NCBI GenBank assembly: GCA_900770345.1
Contig: CAAGKF010000042.1
Span: 1-17,710, forward strand
Direction of reading: 5' to 3'
DNA: 17,710 nt
From: Lachnospiraceae bacterium
Lineage (GTDB): Bacteria; Bacillota; Clostridia; Lachnospirales; Lachnospiraceae
The position numbers were made by a program, and so were the translations under genes. Below, in pieces: positions 1-6,167 of this stretch (position 1 is its first letter; each line of letters begins with the position of its first letter). The notes beneath the pieces were generated by a model. That model was given only the letters and a program-made list of their open reading frames with translations. It was not told the origin of the DNA and searched no databases.

Positions 1-138
1 AAGCCCCAGTAGTTGCCGCATAAGCCTACCAGTTAAGTTTTAAATCAACTCTTTTAAGTTTGATAGGGGCAGTCTGCGCTTTTTTGGCTACCCGAAAGGT
101 TGTGTTTCATAGTAAATATAGTATCCGGAGGGGATGAA

Positions 139-633
139 ATGAAAAAAGAAATATGTGTATTCAGTGAGAGTTATACGACTGAAGAACTTTGGTTCGATGA
201 TGAAACGAATCAGTTTTCAATTAAACAATATCATTGGGGAGTCATTGATGATGAAGAACATTACGACGGAGAAAATGTGACTGATATATTCAATGTTCTC
301 AAAAAGATGATTTCATATAACAAACTACATGAAGTGCTACAATACGACAATGAACTGCAGGTTGAGCAAAATTTGGATGTTGTTTTGTCGAGCTTGACAC
401 AAAGCAGCTGGATATGCAATTATGATTATTTGTCTGATGGACATTTCAAATATTATAAAATTTCGGAGAAAGAATACGCTATATACTATGAAAAGACTTT
501 TTTCACAGTAACTGATCAAGGTAAAGGCGTTGCTGATTTTACCGTTGTGCGGAGAATTATGGAAAATAAAGAAACTGTTACGTACAGTGAATATGATTAT
601 TTCAAAAATACATGGATGCATTCTTCTCTTTGA
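139..633 (+). CDS. Hypothetical cytoplasmic protein, immunity-like
   Basis: I do not recognise the family. The start is ATG 139 because a strong ribosome site (GGAGGGG, 127-133) lies just upstream; the frame is open further 5' but lacks a comparable site. The 164-residue product is acidic, rich in Tyr, Asp and Glu, has no signal peptide or membrane segment, and has an aromatic-rich C-terminal half. Small acidic orphan proteins of this kind are often immunity proteins or antitoxins, but no motif proves that here. It is the only gene between the window start and the first spoIVB-end repeat, which begins 16 nt after its stop codon, so it looks like the cargo of the leftmost block. Its AT-rich composition resembles the next block. 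Confidence 0.6.
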   Translation: MKKEICVFSESYTTEELWFDDETNQFSIKQYHWGVIDDEEHYDGENVTDIFNVLKKMISYNKLHEVLQYDNELQVEQNLDVVLSSLTQSSWICNYDYLSDGHFKYYKISEKEYAIYYEKTFFTVTDQGKGVADFTVVRRIMENKETVTYSEYDYFKNTWMHSSL

Positions 634-649
634 GTCATATCATGATCTT

Positions 650-794
650 AAAATGTTGTCCATCATGACAATCACTCGTGAGTGGCAGCTCGATTATCCA
701 GGACGGGAAGCTGGTGGGCGCTGTCACTCATGTGCTGGTGAATGACCCGACGAGAGGGTATGGAATTTTTATAGAGAATATGCTGGAGCATTGA
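650..794 (+). repeat. spoIVB 3'-end repeat, copy 1
   Basis: First of six copies. The 28-nt leader (650-677) starts AAAATGTTGTCC, and an in-frame stop separates it from the spoIVB part. From GTG 678 the frame encodes VSGS, then IIQDGKLVGAVTHVLVNDP and TRGYGIFIENML, which I recognise as the C-terminus of SpoIVB (S55 serine peptidase; SGSP holds the nucleophile). This copy reads SGSS instead of SGSP and ends MLEH-stop rather than MLDAAG-stop, so it diverges at the extreme 3' end. It has no upstream protease sequence and no start site, so it cannot make a protease. Confidence 0.85.
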
Positions 795-819
795 CAAAAT
801 GGTTCAGATATTTTAGAAT
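791..819 (+). promoter_or_regulatory. Sigma-A promoter for XRE/RhuM-Fic
   Basis: TTGACA (791-796), a 17-nt spacer, then TAGAAT (814-819), close to the sigma-A consensus. The -35 box overlaps the stop codon of spoIVB copy 1 (TGA 792-794), so the promoter straddles the repeat-cargo boundary. The likely transcription start falls in the 817-845 hairpin. Confidence 0.6.
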
Positions 820-849
820 GAAACCACCGAAAAGGTGGTTTCATTTTGC
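817..849 (+). terminator. Hairpin at the 3' end of spoIVB copy 1
   Basis: A perfect 12-bp stem (AATGAAACCACC / GGTGGTTTCATT) with a GAAAA loop, followed by a short TTTT-like stretch. Its place just downstream of the spoIVB stop matches the terminators after copies 2, 3, 4, 5 and 6. Because it overlaps the predicted start point of the next promoter, it could instead act as an operator or a 5'-leader structure for the XRE gene. The T-run is weak, so termination is uncertain. Confidence 0.55.
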
Positions 850-866
850 GCAAAATGAGGTTTATC

Positions 867-1124
867 ATGGAAAAAAGAGTAGAATTACAAGAACAGGCAG
901 ATAAGTTAAAGAGAATCAGAGCAGGCTTAGGCTTGAGCAGAAAAGCATTTTCAGAGTATATAGGTATTCCGCTTCGCAATTTGGAAGAATGGGAAGCAGG
1001 CAGAAGGAAAATGCCTGAGTATCTGCTTCGGATGTTGATGTACTATGTAAAAATGAATCAATATCTGGAGAAAAATGGGATGAAAGAAGAAATGGAAAGG
1101 AAGGTGTTTGATGAACAGGAATGA
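867..1124 (+). CDS. XRE-type helix-turn-helix regulator
   Basis: An 85-residue DNA-binding protein. The helix-turn-helix lies around residues 10-50, with the typical pattern IRAGLGLSRKAFSEYIGIP then LRNLEEWEAGRRKMPE. I chose ATG 867 because GAGG lies 6 nt upstream; ATG 855 and TTG 846 are possible longer starts. The last 14 nt overlap the downstream RhuM-Fic gene (start 1111), so the two are translationally coupled. Small XRE proteins in this position commonly repress their own operon or act as antitoxins. A role as cognate antitoxin of the Fic protein is inferred from position and overlap only. Confidence 0.8.
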   Translation: MEKRVELQEQADKLKRIRAGLGLSRKAFSEYIGIPLRNLEEWEAGRRKMPEYLLRMLMYYVKMNQYLEKNGMKEEMERKVFDEQE

Positions 1125-2049
1125 AATCATAATTTTTGAAACAGAAGATCATCAGGTGAAATTACCTGTAACTGTGGAAGGCGAAACGGTATGGTTAAAT
1201 CGGAATCAGATGTCTGAGTTGTTTGACAGGGATATTAAAACGATTGGTAAGCATATTAATAATGCTTTGAAAGAAGAATTATCCGTCGACAATTCAACTG
1301 TCGCAAAATTTGCGACAGTTCAAATTGAGGGGGAACGAGAAGTAGAAAGAAATATCGAATATTATAGCCTCGATGTAATCATTTCCGTTGGTTATCGTGT
1401 AAAATCCAAACGTGGTGTGGAATTTCGCCGTTGGGCTAATTCCGTATTAAAACAGTACATATTGGAAGGGTATGCGGTGAATGATAATCGTATCAAACAA
1501 TTGGGAGAAGTGATACGAATTATGAAAAGGACTGAGAATGAACTGGACAGCAAACAGGTGCTTTCTGTAATCGAAAAGTACAGCAATGCACTCGATTTGC
1601 TGGATTCCTATGATCACCAGAACATGACTCGTCCAAAAGGAAATGAAGCAACATATGTTCTTCAATATGAAGAATGTATGGAGGTGATTCAGAGTATGCG
1701 ATTTGGGGATGAATCGGATCTGTTCGGCAAAGAGAAGGATGATTCCTTCAAAGGCAGTATCGGAAATATTTATCAGTCTTTCGGTGGAGTGGACATTTAT
1801 GAATCCCTAGAAGAAAAAGCTGCCAATCTTTTATACTTTGTAACGAAGAATCATAGCTTTTTTGATGGAAATAAAAGAATCGCAGCAACGATGTTTTTGT
1901 ATTTTCTGGATAAGAATAATGCTTTGTTTGTAGATGGAAAAAAGAAGATAGAGGATGCTACGTTGGTTGCCCTTACAATAATGATTGCTGAATCAAGGGC
2001 AGAAGAAAAAGAAATGATGATAAGCGTGATCATGAATTGTATGCAATAA
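1111..2049 (+). CDS. RhuM-family / Fic-DOC domain protein
   Basis: A 312-residue protein with two parts. Residues ~1-125 match the RhuM family, with VWLNRNQMSELFDRD, STVAKFATVQ and YYSLDVIISVGYRVKSKRG. The C-terminal part is a Fic/DOC fold with the active-site motif HSFFDGNKR (His248). Fic/DOC enzymes transfer AMP or phosphate to target proteins and often act as toxins. RhuM was named from a Salmonella virulence island and its biochemical role is unclear. ATG 1111 has a GGAAGG site upstream and overlaps the XRE gene by 14 nt. The TAA stop (2047-2049) touches the first base of spoIVB copy 2, so the block ends flush with the repeat. All catalytic motif residues are present, so the enzyme is probably active. 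Confidence 0.88.
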   Translation: MNRNEIIIFETEDHQVKLPVTVEGETVWLNRNQMSELFDRDIKTIGKHINNALKEELSVDNSTVAKFATVQIEGEREVERNIEYYSLDVIISVGYRVKSKRGVEFRRWANSVLKQYILEGYAVNDNRIKQLGEVIRIMKRTENELDSKQVLSVIEKYSNALDLLDSYDHQNMTRPKGNEATYVLQYEECMEVIQSMRFGDESDLFGKEKDDSFKGSIGNIYQSFGGVDIYESLEEKAANLLYFVTKNHSFFDGNKRIAATMFLYFLDKNNALFVDGKKKIEDATLVALTIMIAESRAEEKEMMISVIMNCMQ

Positions 2050-2199
2050 AAATGTTGTCCCTAATGACAATCACTCGTGAGCGAGAGTCCGATTATCCAG
2101 GACGGGAAACTGGTGGGCGCTGTCACCCATGTGCTGGTGAATGACCCGACGAGAGGGTATGGGATTTTTATCGAAAACATGCTGGATGCGGCGGGGTAA
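2049..2199 (+). repeat. spoIVB 3'-end repeat, copy 2
   Basis: Same architecture as the other copies: leader 2049-2076, then the spoIVB frame from GTG 2077 to TAA 2197. It encodes 40 C-terminal residues ending MLDAAG. The nucleophile motif is altered to SESP (GAG instead of GGC). The following terminator and a further ~350 bp match the sequence after copy 5. Confidence 0.88.
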
Positions 2200-2204
2200 A
2201 TGCG

Positions 2205-2236
2205 ATGCCGGAGGCTGGGCCTCCGGCATATTTTCA
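2205..2236 (+). terminator. Rho-independent terminator after copy 2
   Basis: An 11-bp GC-rich stem, ATGCCGGAGGC / GCCTCCGGCAT, with a TGG loop, followed by ATTTTC. It lies 5 nt after the spoIVB stop and is nearly identical to the terminator after copy 5, so it is probably the original spoIVB terminator carried along. Confidence 0.8.
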
Positions 2237-2238
2237 GC

Positions 2239-2322
2239 TTATCTTTTTGGAGCCGCTCCGTATTCCCGCTTTATGGCATCGATGGAAACCACCTATTGCT
2301 TGCCAAATTGACAAACGTCTAT
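2239..2322 (-). pseudogene. C-terminal remnant of a DUF2442-type gene
   Basis: On the minus strand this stretch encodes IDVCQFGKQ, a stop in place of Trp, then VVSIDAIKREYGAAPKR and a natural TAA (2239-2241). The first half matches the C-terminal region of the DUF2442 gene at 17251-17625 (IDVCKFGKQWVVSID), with few differences over 2278-2322. It is a fragment of 27 codons with no 5' part and a nonsense change, so it is dead. The equivalent region after copy 5 has lost all but the last few bases, a ~70-bp deletion. Confidence 0.75.
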
Positions 2323-2601
2323 TCTAAGCTTCATATTGAGGGCGCCATCCGAACCAGGAGAAAGCAGCTTGCCGAGCAGTTCTCACAAAGGACTTAACCT
2401 TTGGTTAATGTTTATTTCTTAAAATCCACAGTATAATGTTTGCATAGTGGATTTTTGTCTTTAGATGAAAACAATAACCTCGTTGATAGCGGAAATGTCC
2501 TGACCTGCTGCGGTAAATCCTTCTTTGAAGGTAGTGCCGGTGATACGTCGGTGATGATACTGCTGCGATTCAGCGGAAAACACGAGAAAGAAAATGACGG
2601 T
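2323..2601 (+). other. Leader region shared with 7480-7778; no gene seen
   Basis: This untranslated stretch is strongly similar to 7480-7778 and leads into the DUF3137 start in both places. It contains a TTAACC-TTT-GGTTAA palindrome (2394-2408) and a hairpin (2421-2455). An open frame from TTG 2440 runs into DUF3137, but in the second copy a 4-nt difference breaks that frame and most differences would change amino acids, so I treat it as non-coding. Confidence 0.5.
2421..2455 (+). terminator. Conserved hairpin in DUF3137 leader
   Basis: A stem AAAATCCAC / GTGGATTTT with a further inner stem. In the second copy (7594-7628) the inner stem is GTACAA / TTGTAC; here two of those pairs become G-U-type pairs and one is lost, so pairing is largely kept. 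It could be a terminator (T-run TTTTTG on the + side) or a 5'-leader structure. Confidence 0.5.
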
Positions 2602-3690
2602 ATGGAAGAACTGAACGAGATGACAACGGAACAGATGGAGGCCGAACTCAAGTCTATGCGTGTTAAGAGGACGACTAACAGGCTCCTGGCCTTCTGTGCC
2701 GTTGTGGCGATGATCCTTACATTTGTCATCACAGAAAGTCGCATAATTGCTCTGCTTTTTCTGATAATTGCGCTGGTGTTCGGGCTACAGGCAACCAAGA
2801 GCAGCAATGAAATCAGAAAGCTCCTTGGAAAGATGATGACAACGGAGCAGATAGAAGCCAAGCTCAAGTACATGCGTATTAAGGCGACGATTACCAGGGT
2901 CCTGACCTGGTGTGCCGTTGCGGCGATATTCCTCTCATTGGCCATCACGCAAAATCTTCTAATTGCACTGGGTTTTCTGGTAATCGCGTTGGTGTTCGGG
3001 ATACCGGCAGGTCGGGCAATCAGGAAAAGGGATGAAATCTATAGGCTCCTTGGCGAGAGTGTCATCAACGGTGTGATCAGGGATGTGCTGGGAGATGGTG
3101 TGGAATACAACCCGTTGGGCGCATTAAACCCGGGCGGTGTGGTGGTTCCGTTTCACTATGAGCACTCGGACGGCAAGTATCATATCAAGACCGTCTACAA
3201 TGGGGTGAACATTGAACTGAGCAACATTATACTTTACGAGGAGTATGAAGAAGTCGATGATGTGGCTTACAGGGGGCACCCAAAAAATGTGTTATTTAGG
3301 GGCCCATGGTTTATTTGCGATTTCGGCAAGAAGCCTGCCTGCGATGTATATATTTCCGAGAGGACAAACAAAGACCACAAATATATGAAAAGTAATGTTA
3401 ATATAGAGAACGAGCAGTTCGGCAGCCGCTTCTGTGTAAGAGCGAATGATCCGCAGGAGGCGTACAAAATCCTCACGCCGCAGATGATGGCAGCTATTTC
3501 TGCCGCGGCGGACAAAAGTGGCGGCACGGTCTATATGTCTTTCCTTCCGGACGGAAAAACGCACGTTGCGATACAGACCAGCCGCTACCTCTTTGACGTT
3601 GGAAAAGGCTATGATGCGGAAGGGCTGCGTCAGAAATTTTCGGAGGAGCTGTGCCGGCTTACCGATATCATCGACACGCTGAACGTGTAG
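2602..3690 (+). CDS. DUF3137 membrane protein with duplicated N-terminal hairpin
   Basis: A 362-residue protein from ATG 2602. The frame is open further upstream, but the shared leader there is not conserved as protein. Residues ~7-78 and ~79-153 are a tandem duplication. Each half starts MTTEQ(M/I)EA, continues with a basic helix, two hydrophobic membrane segments (one ending ALVFG) and a charged helix ending in LLG. Residues ~154-362 form the DUF3137 domain, with PWFICDFGKKP, EQFGSRFCVRANDPQEAY and ILTPQMM. DUF3137 proteins are membrane proteins of unknown function. Other copies are the N-terminal piece at 7779-7910 and the C-terminal piece at 14851-15691. This is the only intact one. Confidence 0.82.
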   Translation: MEELNEMTTEQMEAELKSMRVKRTTNRLLAFCAVVAMILTFVITESRIIALLFLIIALVFGLQATKSSNEIRKLLGKMMTTEQIEAKLKYMRIKATITRVLTWCAVAAIFLSLAITQNLLIALGFLVIALVFGIPAGRAIRKRDEIYRLLGESVINGVIRDVLGDGVEYNPLGALNPGGVVVPFHYEHSDGKYHIKTVYNGVNIELSNIILYEEYEEVDDVAYRGHPKNVLFRGPWFICDFGKKPACDVYISERTNKDHKYMKSNVNIENEQFGSRFCVRANDPQEAYKILTPQMMAAISAAADKSGGTVYMSFLPDGKTHVAIQTSRYLFDVGKGYDAEGLRQKFSEELCRLTDIIDTLNV

Positions 3691-3701
3691 GAAAGAAACG
3701 T

Positions 3702-3757
3702 ATGACACTGGGAACCGCCGGTATTTTCTGCTGGTACTGGCTGTGGCAGGTATCGAT
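3702..3757 (+). pseudogene. Truncated small membrane-peptide ORF
   Basis: After the DUF3137 stop, a short frame begins with ATG 3702 (MTLGTAG...). Comparison with 15703-15787 suggests an ancestral ~28-residue hydrophobic peptide ending like GIVLIFICYSTER. Here the sequence stops matching at GGCAGGTATCG, where the spoIVB unit begins, and it carries a 2-nt frame difference. It appears cut off by the repeat. Confidence 0.4.
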
Positions 3758-3759
3758 AA

Positions 3760-3910
3760 AAAATGTTGTCCCTAATGACAATCACTCGTGAGCGGCAGTC
3801 CCATTATCCAGGACGGAAAGCTGGTGGGGGCTGTGACGCACGTATTGGTGAATGACCCAACAAAGGGATATGGGATATTTATCGAAAATATGCTGGACGC
3901 GGCGGAGTAA
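3760..3910 (+). repeat. spoIVB 3'-end repeat, copy 3
   Basis: Leader 3760-3787, spoIVB frame GTG 3788 to TAA 3908. It encodes VSGSPIIQDGKLVGAVTHVL, then VNDPTKGYGIFIENMLDAAE and the stop. The nucleophile motif SGSP is intact. It differs from copies 2 and 5 mainly at third codon positions (GGGGCTGTGACGCACGTA against GGCGCTGTCACCCATGTG). Confidence 0.9.
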
Positions 3911-3916
3911 AAAGAA

Positions 3917-3950
3917 CGAACCTCCCGGGGAGTTTTCTCAGGGAGGTTCG
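3917..3950 (+). terminator. Hairpin terminator after copy 3
   Basis: A perfect 10-bp stem CGAACCTCCC / GGGAGGTTCG with a 14-nt loop, 6 nt after the spoIVB stop. No strong T-run follows, so it may terminate weakly. Its sequence is unrelated to the hairpins after copies 2, 4 and 5, though its position is the same. Confidence 0.6.
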
Positions 3951-3954
3951 GCTT

Positions 3955-4069
3955 GATAAATCGTTAAGGAAAGAATCGAAATTGATGCAAACGAAAGGGC
4001 AGTTACTGAAAAGTCTCAATGCTGCTTTTTCGTTTGCACCATCTTCGATTCTTTCCTTAACGATTTGTC
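3955..4069. repeat. Long inverted repeat (~48-nt arms)
   Basis: The left arm starts at 3955-3961 and contains TCGTTAAGGAAAGAATCGA (3961-3979) and TGCAAACGAAA (3986-3996). The right arm contains their exact reverse complements at 4045-4063 and 4028-4038. The arms run to about 4002 and 4022 with few mismatches, leaving a 19-nt loop (4003-4021). No target-site duplication is obvious. It lies between the copy 3 terminator and the XRE/nucleotidyltransferase promoter. It could be a small MITE-like element, a fused pair of IS ends, or a structured RNA; I cannot choose among these. Confidence 0.8.
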
Positions 4070-4135
4070 TGTTTTTTCATTTTAAACATCACACAATCTG
4101 TTTTTCAATCAAAAATATAGTGGGATATAATACTA

Positions 4136-4164
4136 TTGACAATACTTCGGTTAACCGATATATT
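4136..4164 (+). promoter_or_regulatory. Sigma-A promoter with internal operator
   Basis: TTGACA (4136-4141), 17-nt spacer, TATATT (4159-4164). The spacer contains the perfect palindrome CGGTTAACCG (4148-4157), well placed to be the operator of the XRE protein encoded just downstream, so the pair is probably autorepressed. A second possible -10 (TATAAT, 4126-4131) lies just upstream without a clear -35. Confidence 0.7.
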
Positions 4165-4184
4165 ATAAAAAGGAGGGAAAGTTG

Positions 4185-4766
4185 ATGATTATTAATAAAT
4201 TACTTCAAAAAGAAAATATGTCAAGATATCGTCTGAGCAAAGAGAGCGGTGTGGCGATGACCACAATTACAGATATATGCAATGGAAAAGCTGAACTTGA
4301 CAAATGTACAGCTGGTACTTTATATAAAATTGCAAAAGTTCTTGGCGTGACTGTCGATTCTATATTAGAGAATAATAAAGTACAATCTATGGATTACAGA
4401 TGCTCTTTTGAAACTTTTAAAAGTAATACATGCCATCATGTAAAAGAACTTGGGGATATTGATTTCATAATTGAAACACTTGAAGCAGATGAGATTAGAA
4501 AATTGTACAACAGGCAGTGGTATAGGGAGACCTTATATCTCCTGGCAATGGTTGATTACTTATCCAGATTGAATAATTTGCCAATTTGTACGAATTACAA
4601 TGATATTCGCAGACAAAAGCTTGAAAAGCTGCATTATCCGGCGGGCGTTCTCATATCGTATGCAGCAACAGGTGATGAACGCATAAAAAATGAAGCACTG
4701 GCAAATGCAATACCTGAATTCTTAAGATTCAATATTGTTGAAAGCGAGGTGCGCAATGTCTGTTGA
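4185..4766 (+). CDS. XRE-family regulator, putative antitoxin
   Basis: A 193-residue protein. I chose ATG 4185 because AAAGGAGGGA (4168-4177) lies at ideal spacing. Residues ~1-62 form a Cro/CI-type helix-turn-helix, with MSRYRLSKESGVAMTTITD, ICNGKAELDKCTAGTLYKIA and VLGVTVDSIL. Residues ~80-193 are a helical domain of unknown function, with DIDFIIETLEADEIRKLYN and WYRETLYLLAMVDYLSRLN. It overlaps the nucleotidyltransferase gene by 11 nt. Position, coupling and the palindrome in its promoter fit an antitoxin or operon repressor. AT-rich composition matches its partner and contrasts with the neighbouring DUF3137 block. Confidence 0.82.
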   Translation: MIINKLLQKENMSRYRLSKESGVAMTTITDICNGKAELDKCTAGTLYKIAKVLGVTVDSILENNKVQSMDYRCSFETFKSNTCHHVKELGDIDFIIETLEADEIRKLYNRQWYRETLYLLAMVDYLSRLNNLPICTNYNDIRRQKLEKLHYPAGVLISYAATGDERIKNEALANAIPEFLRFNIVESEVRNVC

Positions 4767-5472
4767 TAAACCATTCACAAAAGAAAATCTGGATTGTTGC
4801 CTGAAAGAATTAGCAAAAGAATTCCGCAAAAAGAATGGAACCAGAGTTCCGGTTGAAATAATACTGATTGGCGGGGCTTCTATATTGATCAATTACGGAT
4901 TTCGAGAGATGACTTATGATATGGATGCTATTATCAAATCATCAAGTACCATGAAGGATGCAATCAATACAGTTGGAGACAGACTTAGACTTCCGGTTGG
5001 ATGGCTTAATACAGATTTTGTAAATACTGCTTCATACACACCAAAATTGATAGAACATTCAAAGTATTACAAGACATTCTCAAATGTTTTACAGATTCGA
5101 ACTGTTTCATCAGAGTATCTGGTTGCAATGAAGCTTATGGCAGGAAGACAGTACAAGAATGATCTGTCAGATATTGTGGGTGTTTTGATTGAACAGGAAG
5201 AAAGAGGGGATGCTTTAACCCTAGAAAGAATAAAGAAGGCAATTGTTAATTTATATGACTCCTATGAAAGTATCCCGGAAAACTCCCGTACATTTATTGA
5301 GGCAATCTATGGGAAAAAGGATTTGAGGGCATTTTATAAACAATGTAGAGCGATGGAACTTGAAAATAAGGATATATTGTTGAATTTCCGAGATGAGTAT
5401 CCTGGGGTATTAAATGGTGATAACCTTGAAGATATATTAAAGGTGGCAAGAGAAAAGAAGCAAAAGCAATAA
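4756..5472 (+). CDS. Nucleotidyltransferase-fold protein, putative toxin (DUF6036-like)
   Basis: A 238-residue protein from ATG 4756, with GAGGT upstream. It has the polymerase-beta-like nucleotidyltransferase signature: LIGGASILINYG (GG-S at 39-42) followed by MTYDMDAII with metal-binding Asp55 and Asp57. A helical C-terminal half follows. Paired with an upstream XRE/HTH protein it resembles AbiEi/AbiEii-type and related toxin-antitoxin pairs, whose nucleotidyltransferase toxins act on nucleotides or tRNA and can give phage resistance. DUF6036 assignment and toxicity are inferred from motifs and context. Confidence 0.75.
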   Translation: MSVDKPFTKENLDCCLKELAKEFRKKNGTRVPVEIILIGGASILINYGFREMTYDMDAIIKSSSTMKDAINTVGDRLRLPVGWLNTDFVNTASYTPKLIEHSKYYKTFSNVLQIRTVSSEYLVAMKLMAGRQYKNDLSDIVGVLIEQEERGDALTLERIKKAIVNLYDSYESIPENSRTFIEAIYGKKDLRAFYKQCRAMELENKDILLNFRDEYPGVLNGDNLEDILKVAREKKQKQ

Positions 5473-5532
5473 TCAACTCAAACTTGACACGTGCCCAAAT
5501 GGTTTTCTTCTATAAAAAAAATCAAAAAATAT

Positions 5533-5680
5533 AAAATGTCCCTAATGACAATCACTCGTGAGCGGCAGTCCGATCATCCAAAACGGGAAATTGGTCGGCG
5601 CGGTGACGCACGTTCTGGTGAATGACCCGACGAAGGGATATGGGATATTGATCGAGAATATGCTGGATGCAGCGGGATAA
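5533..5680 (+). repeat. spoIVB 3'-end repeat, copy 4
   Basis: The leader (5533-5557) is 3 nt shorter than in other copies (AAAATGTCCCTAATGAC). The spoIVB frame runs from GTG 5558 to TAA 5678 and encodes VSGSPIIQNGKLVGAVTHVL, then VNDPTKGYGILIENMLDAAG. Many third-position differences from the other copies point to a different spoIVB allele as its source. Confidence 0.9.
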
Positions 5681-5685
5681 AACAG

Positions 5686-5717
5686 TGCCAGAGGTCGTTT
5701 GCCTCTGGCATTTTTTC
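5686..5717 (+). terminator. Rho-independent terminator after copy 4
   Basis: A 9-bp stem TGCCAGAGG / CCTCTGGCA, 7-nt loop, then TTTTTT. It lies 5 nt after the spoIVB stop and is related in sequence to the terminators of copies 2 and 5. It is the clearest terminator in the window. Confidence 0.9.
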
Positions 5718-5745
5718 TGTATTTATGATATGTTAAGTAAGTAGT

Positions 5746-6144
5746 ATGCTGCAAACTGTATTTCGCCAGGAAATCGCGCTGTCTATTTCTATGGGAGAAA
5801 TGTACGATCCGGTTTAAGACGGACAGGTTCTGGAACACTGAGCGGATGACAAAGACAACTATTCCATTCATGAGGACGGGTTGGACAATATTGAGTTTCT
5901 GACGGAATATAGTCTGATTGGCGGAAGCTTCCGGGGCCAGGACTGCACACTTAAATTCGGTCAGGGATATACATTGACATGTGAATATTTTCGTGGAAAT
6001 TCTGAGGATCGCACCGGTACGGGGGATGTGTACGATGATATGGTAATAATGATCTGGGATGATGGTGAGACGGACGAGACACTGGTGAGTGGGAAAACGC
6101 TTTGGCTGAGCTCTGCCAATGAAACTCTGGAAAACCCCTGGTAA
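5746..6144 (+). pseudogene. Decayed hypothetical gene with two in-frame stops
   Basis: One frame runs from ATG 5746 (MLQTVFRQEIALSIS...) through a TAA after YDPV and a TGA after VLEH, then stays open to 6144. The downstream part is protein-like (FLTEYSLIGGSFRGQD, YDDMVIMIWDDGETDE). No family is recognised. The remaining open part from TTG 5881 gives 87 residues but has no good ribosome site. It lies directly after copy 4 and before the lipoprotein gene, in the same direction. Confidence 0.45.
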
Positions 6145-6167
6145 ATCATGATTTGATGGTGGACAAT

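Noticed and set aside
1..138. Possible terminator or gene end in the first 138 bases
   Set aside because: Short CCCC/GGGG matches and a T-run near 79-86 do not form a convincing hairpin, and no upstream coding frame can be recognised.
2049..2080. The 28-nt leader as the coding end of an upstream gene (NVVPNDNHS-stop in one frame)
   Set aside because: The frame is not linked to any upstream gene in most copies, and in copies 1 and 5 the changes are non-silent. A recognition site explains the conservation better, though this alternative is not fully excluded.
2440..2601. Upstream extension of the DUF3137 frame from TTG 2440
   Set aside because: The same leader at 7613-7778 has a 4-nt difference that breaks the frame, and most differences would be non-silent. 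ATG 2602 is preferred.
2412..2948. Minus-strand ORF of 178 codons opposite the DUF3137 N-terminus
   Set aside because: Its internal repeat simply mirrors the duplicated membrane hairpin on the + strand, and no start signal is present.
5484..5516. TTGACA ... TATAAA as a promoter before copy 4
   Set aside because: The spacer is 21 nt, too long for sigma-A, and no gene follows directly.
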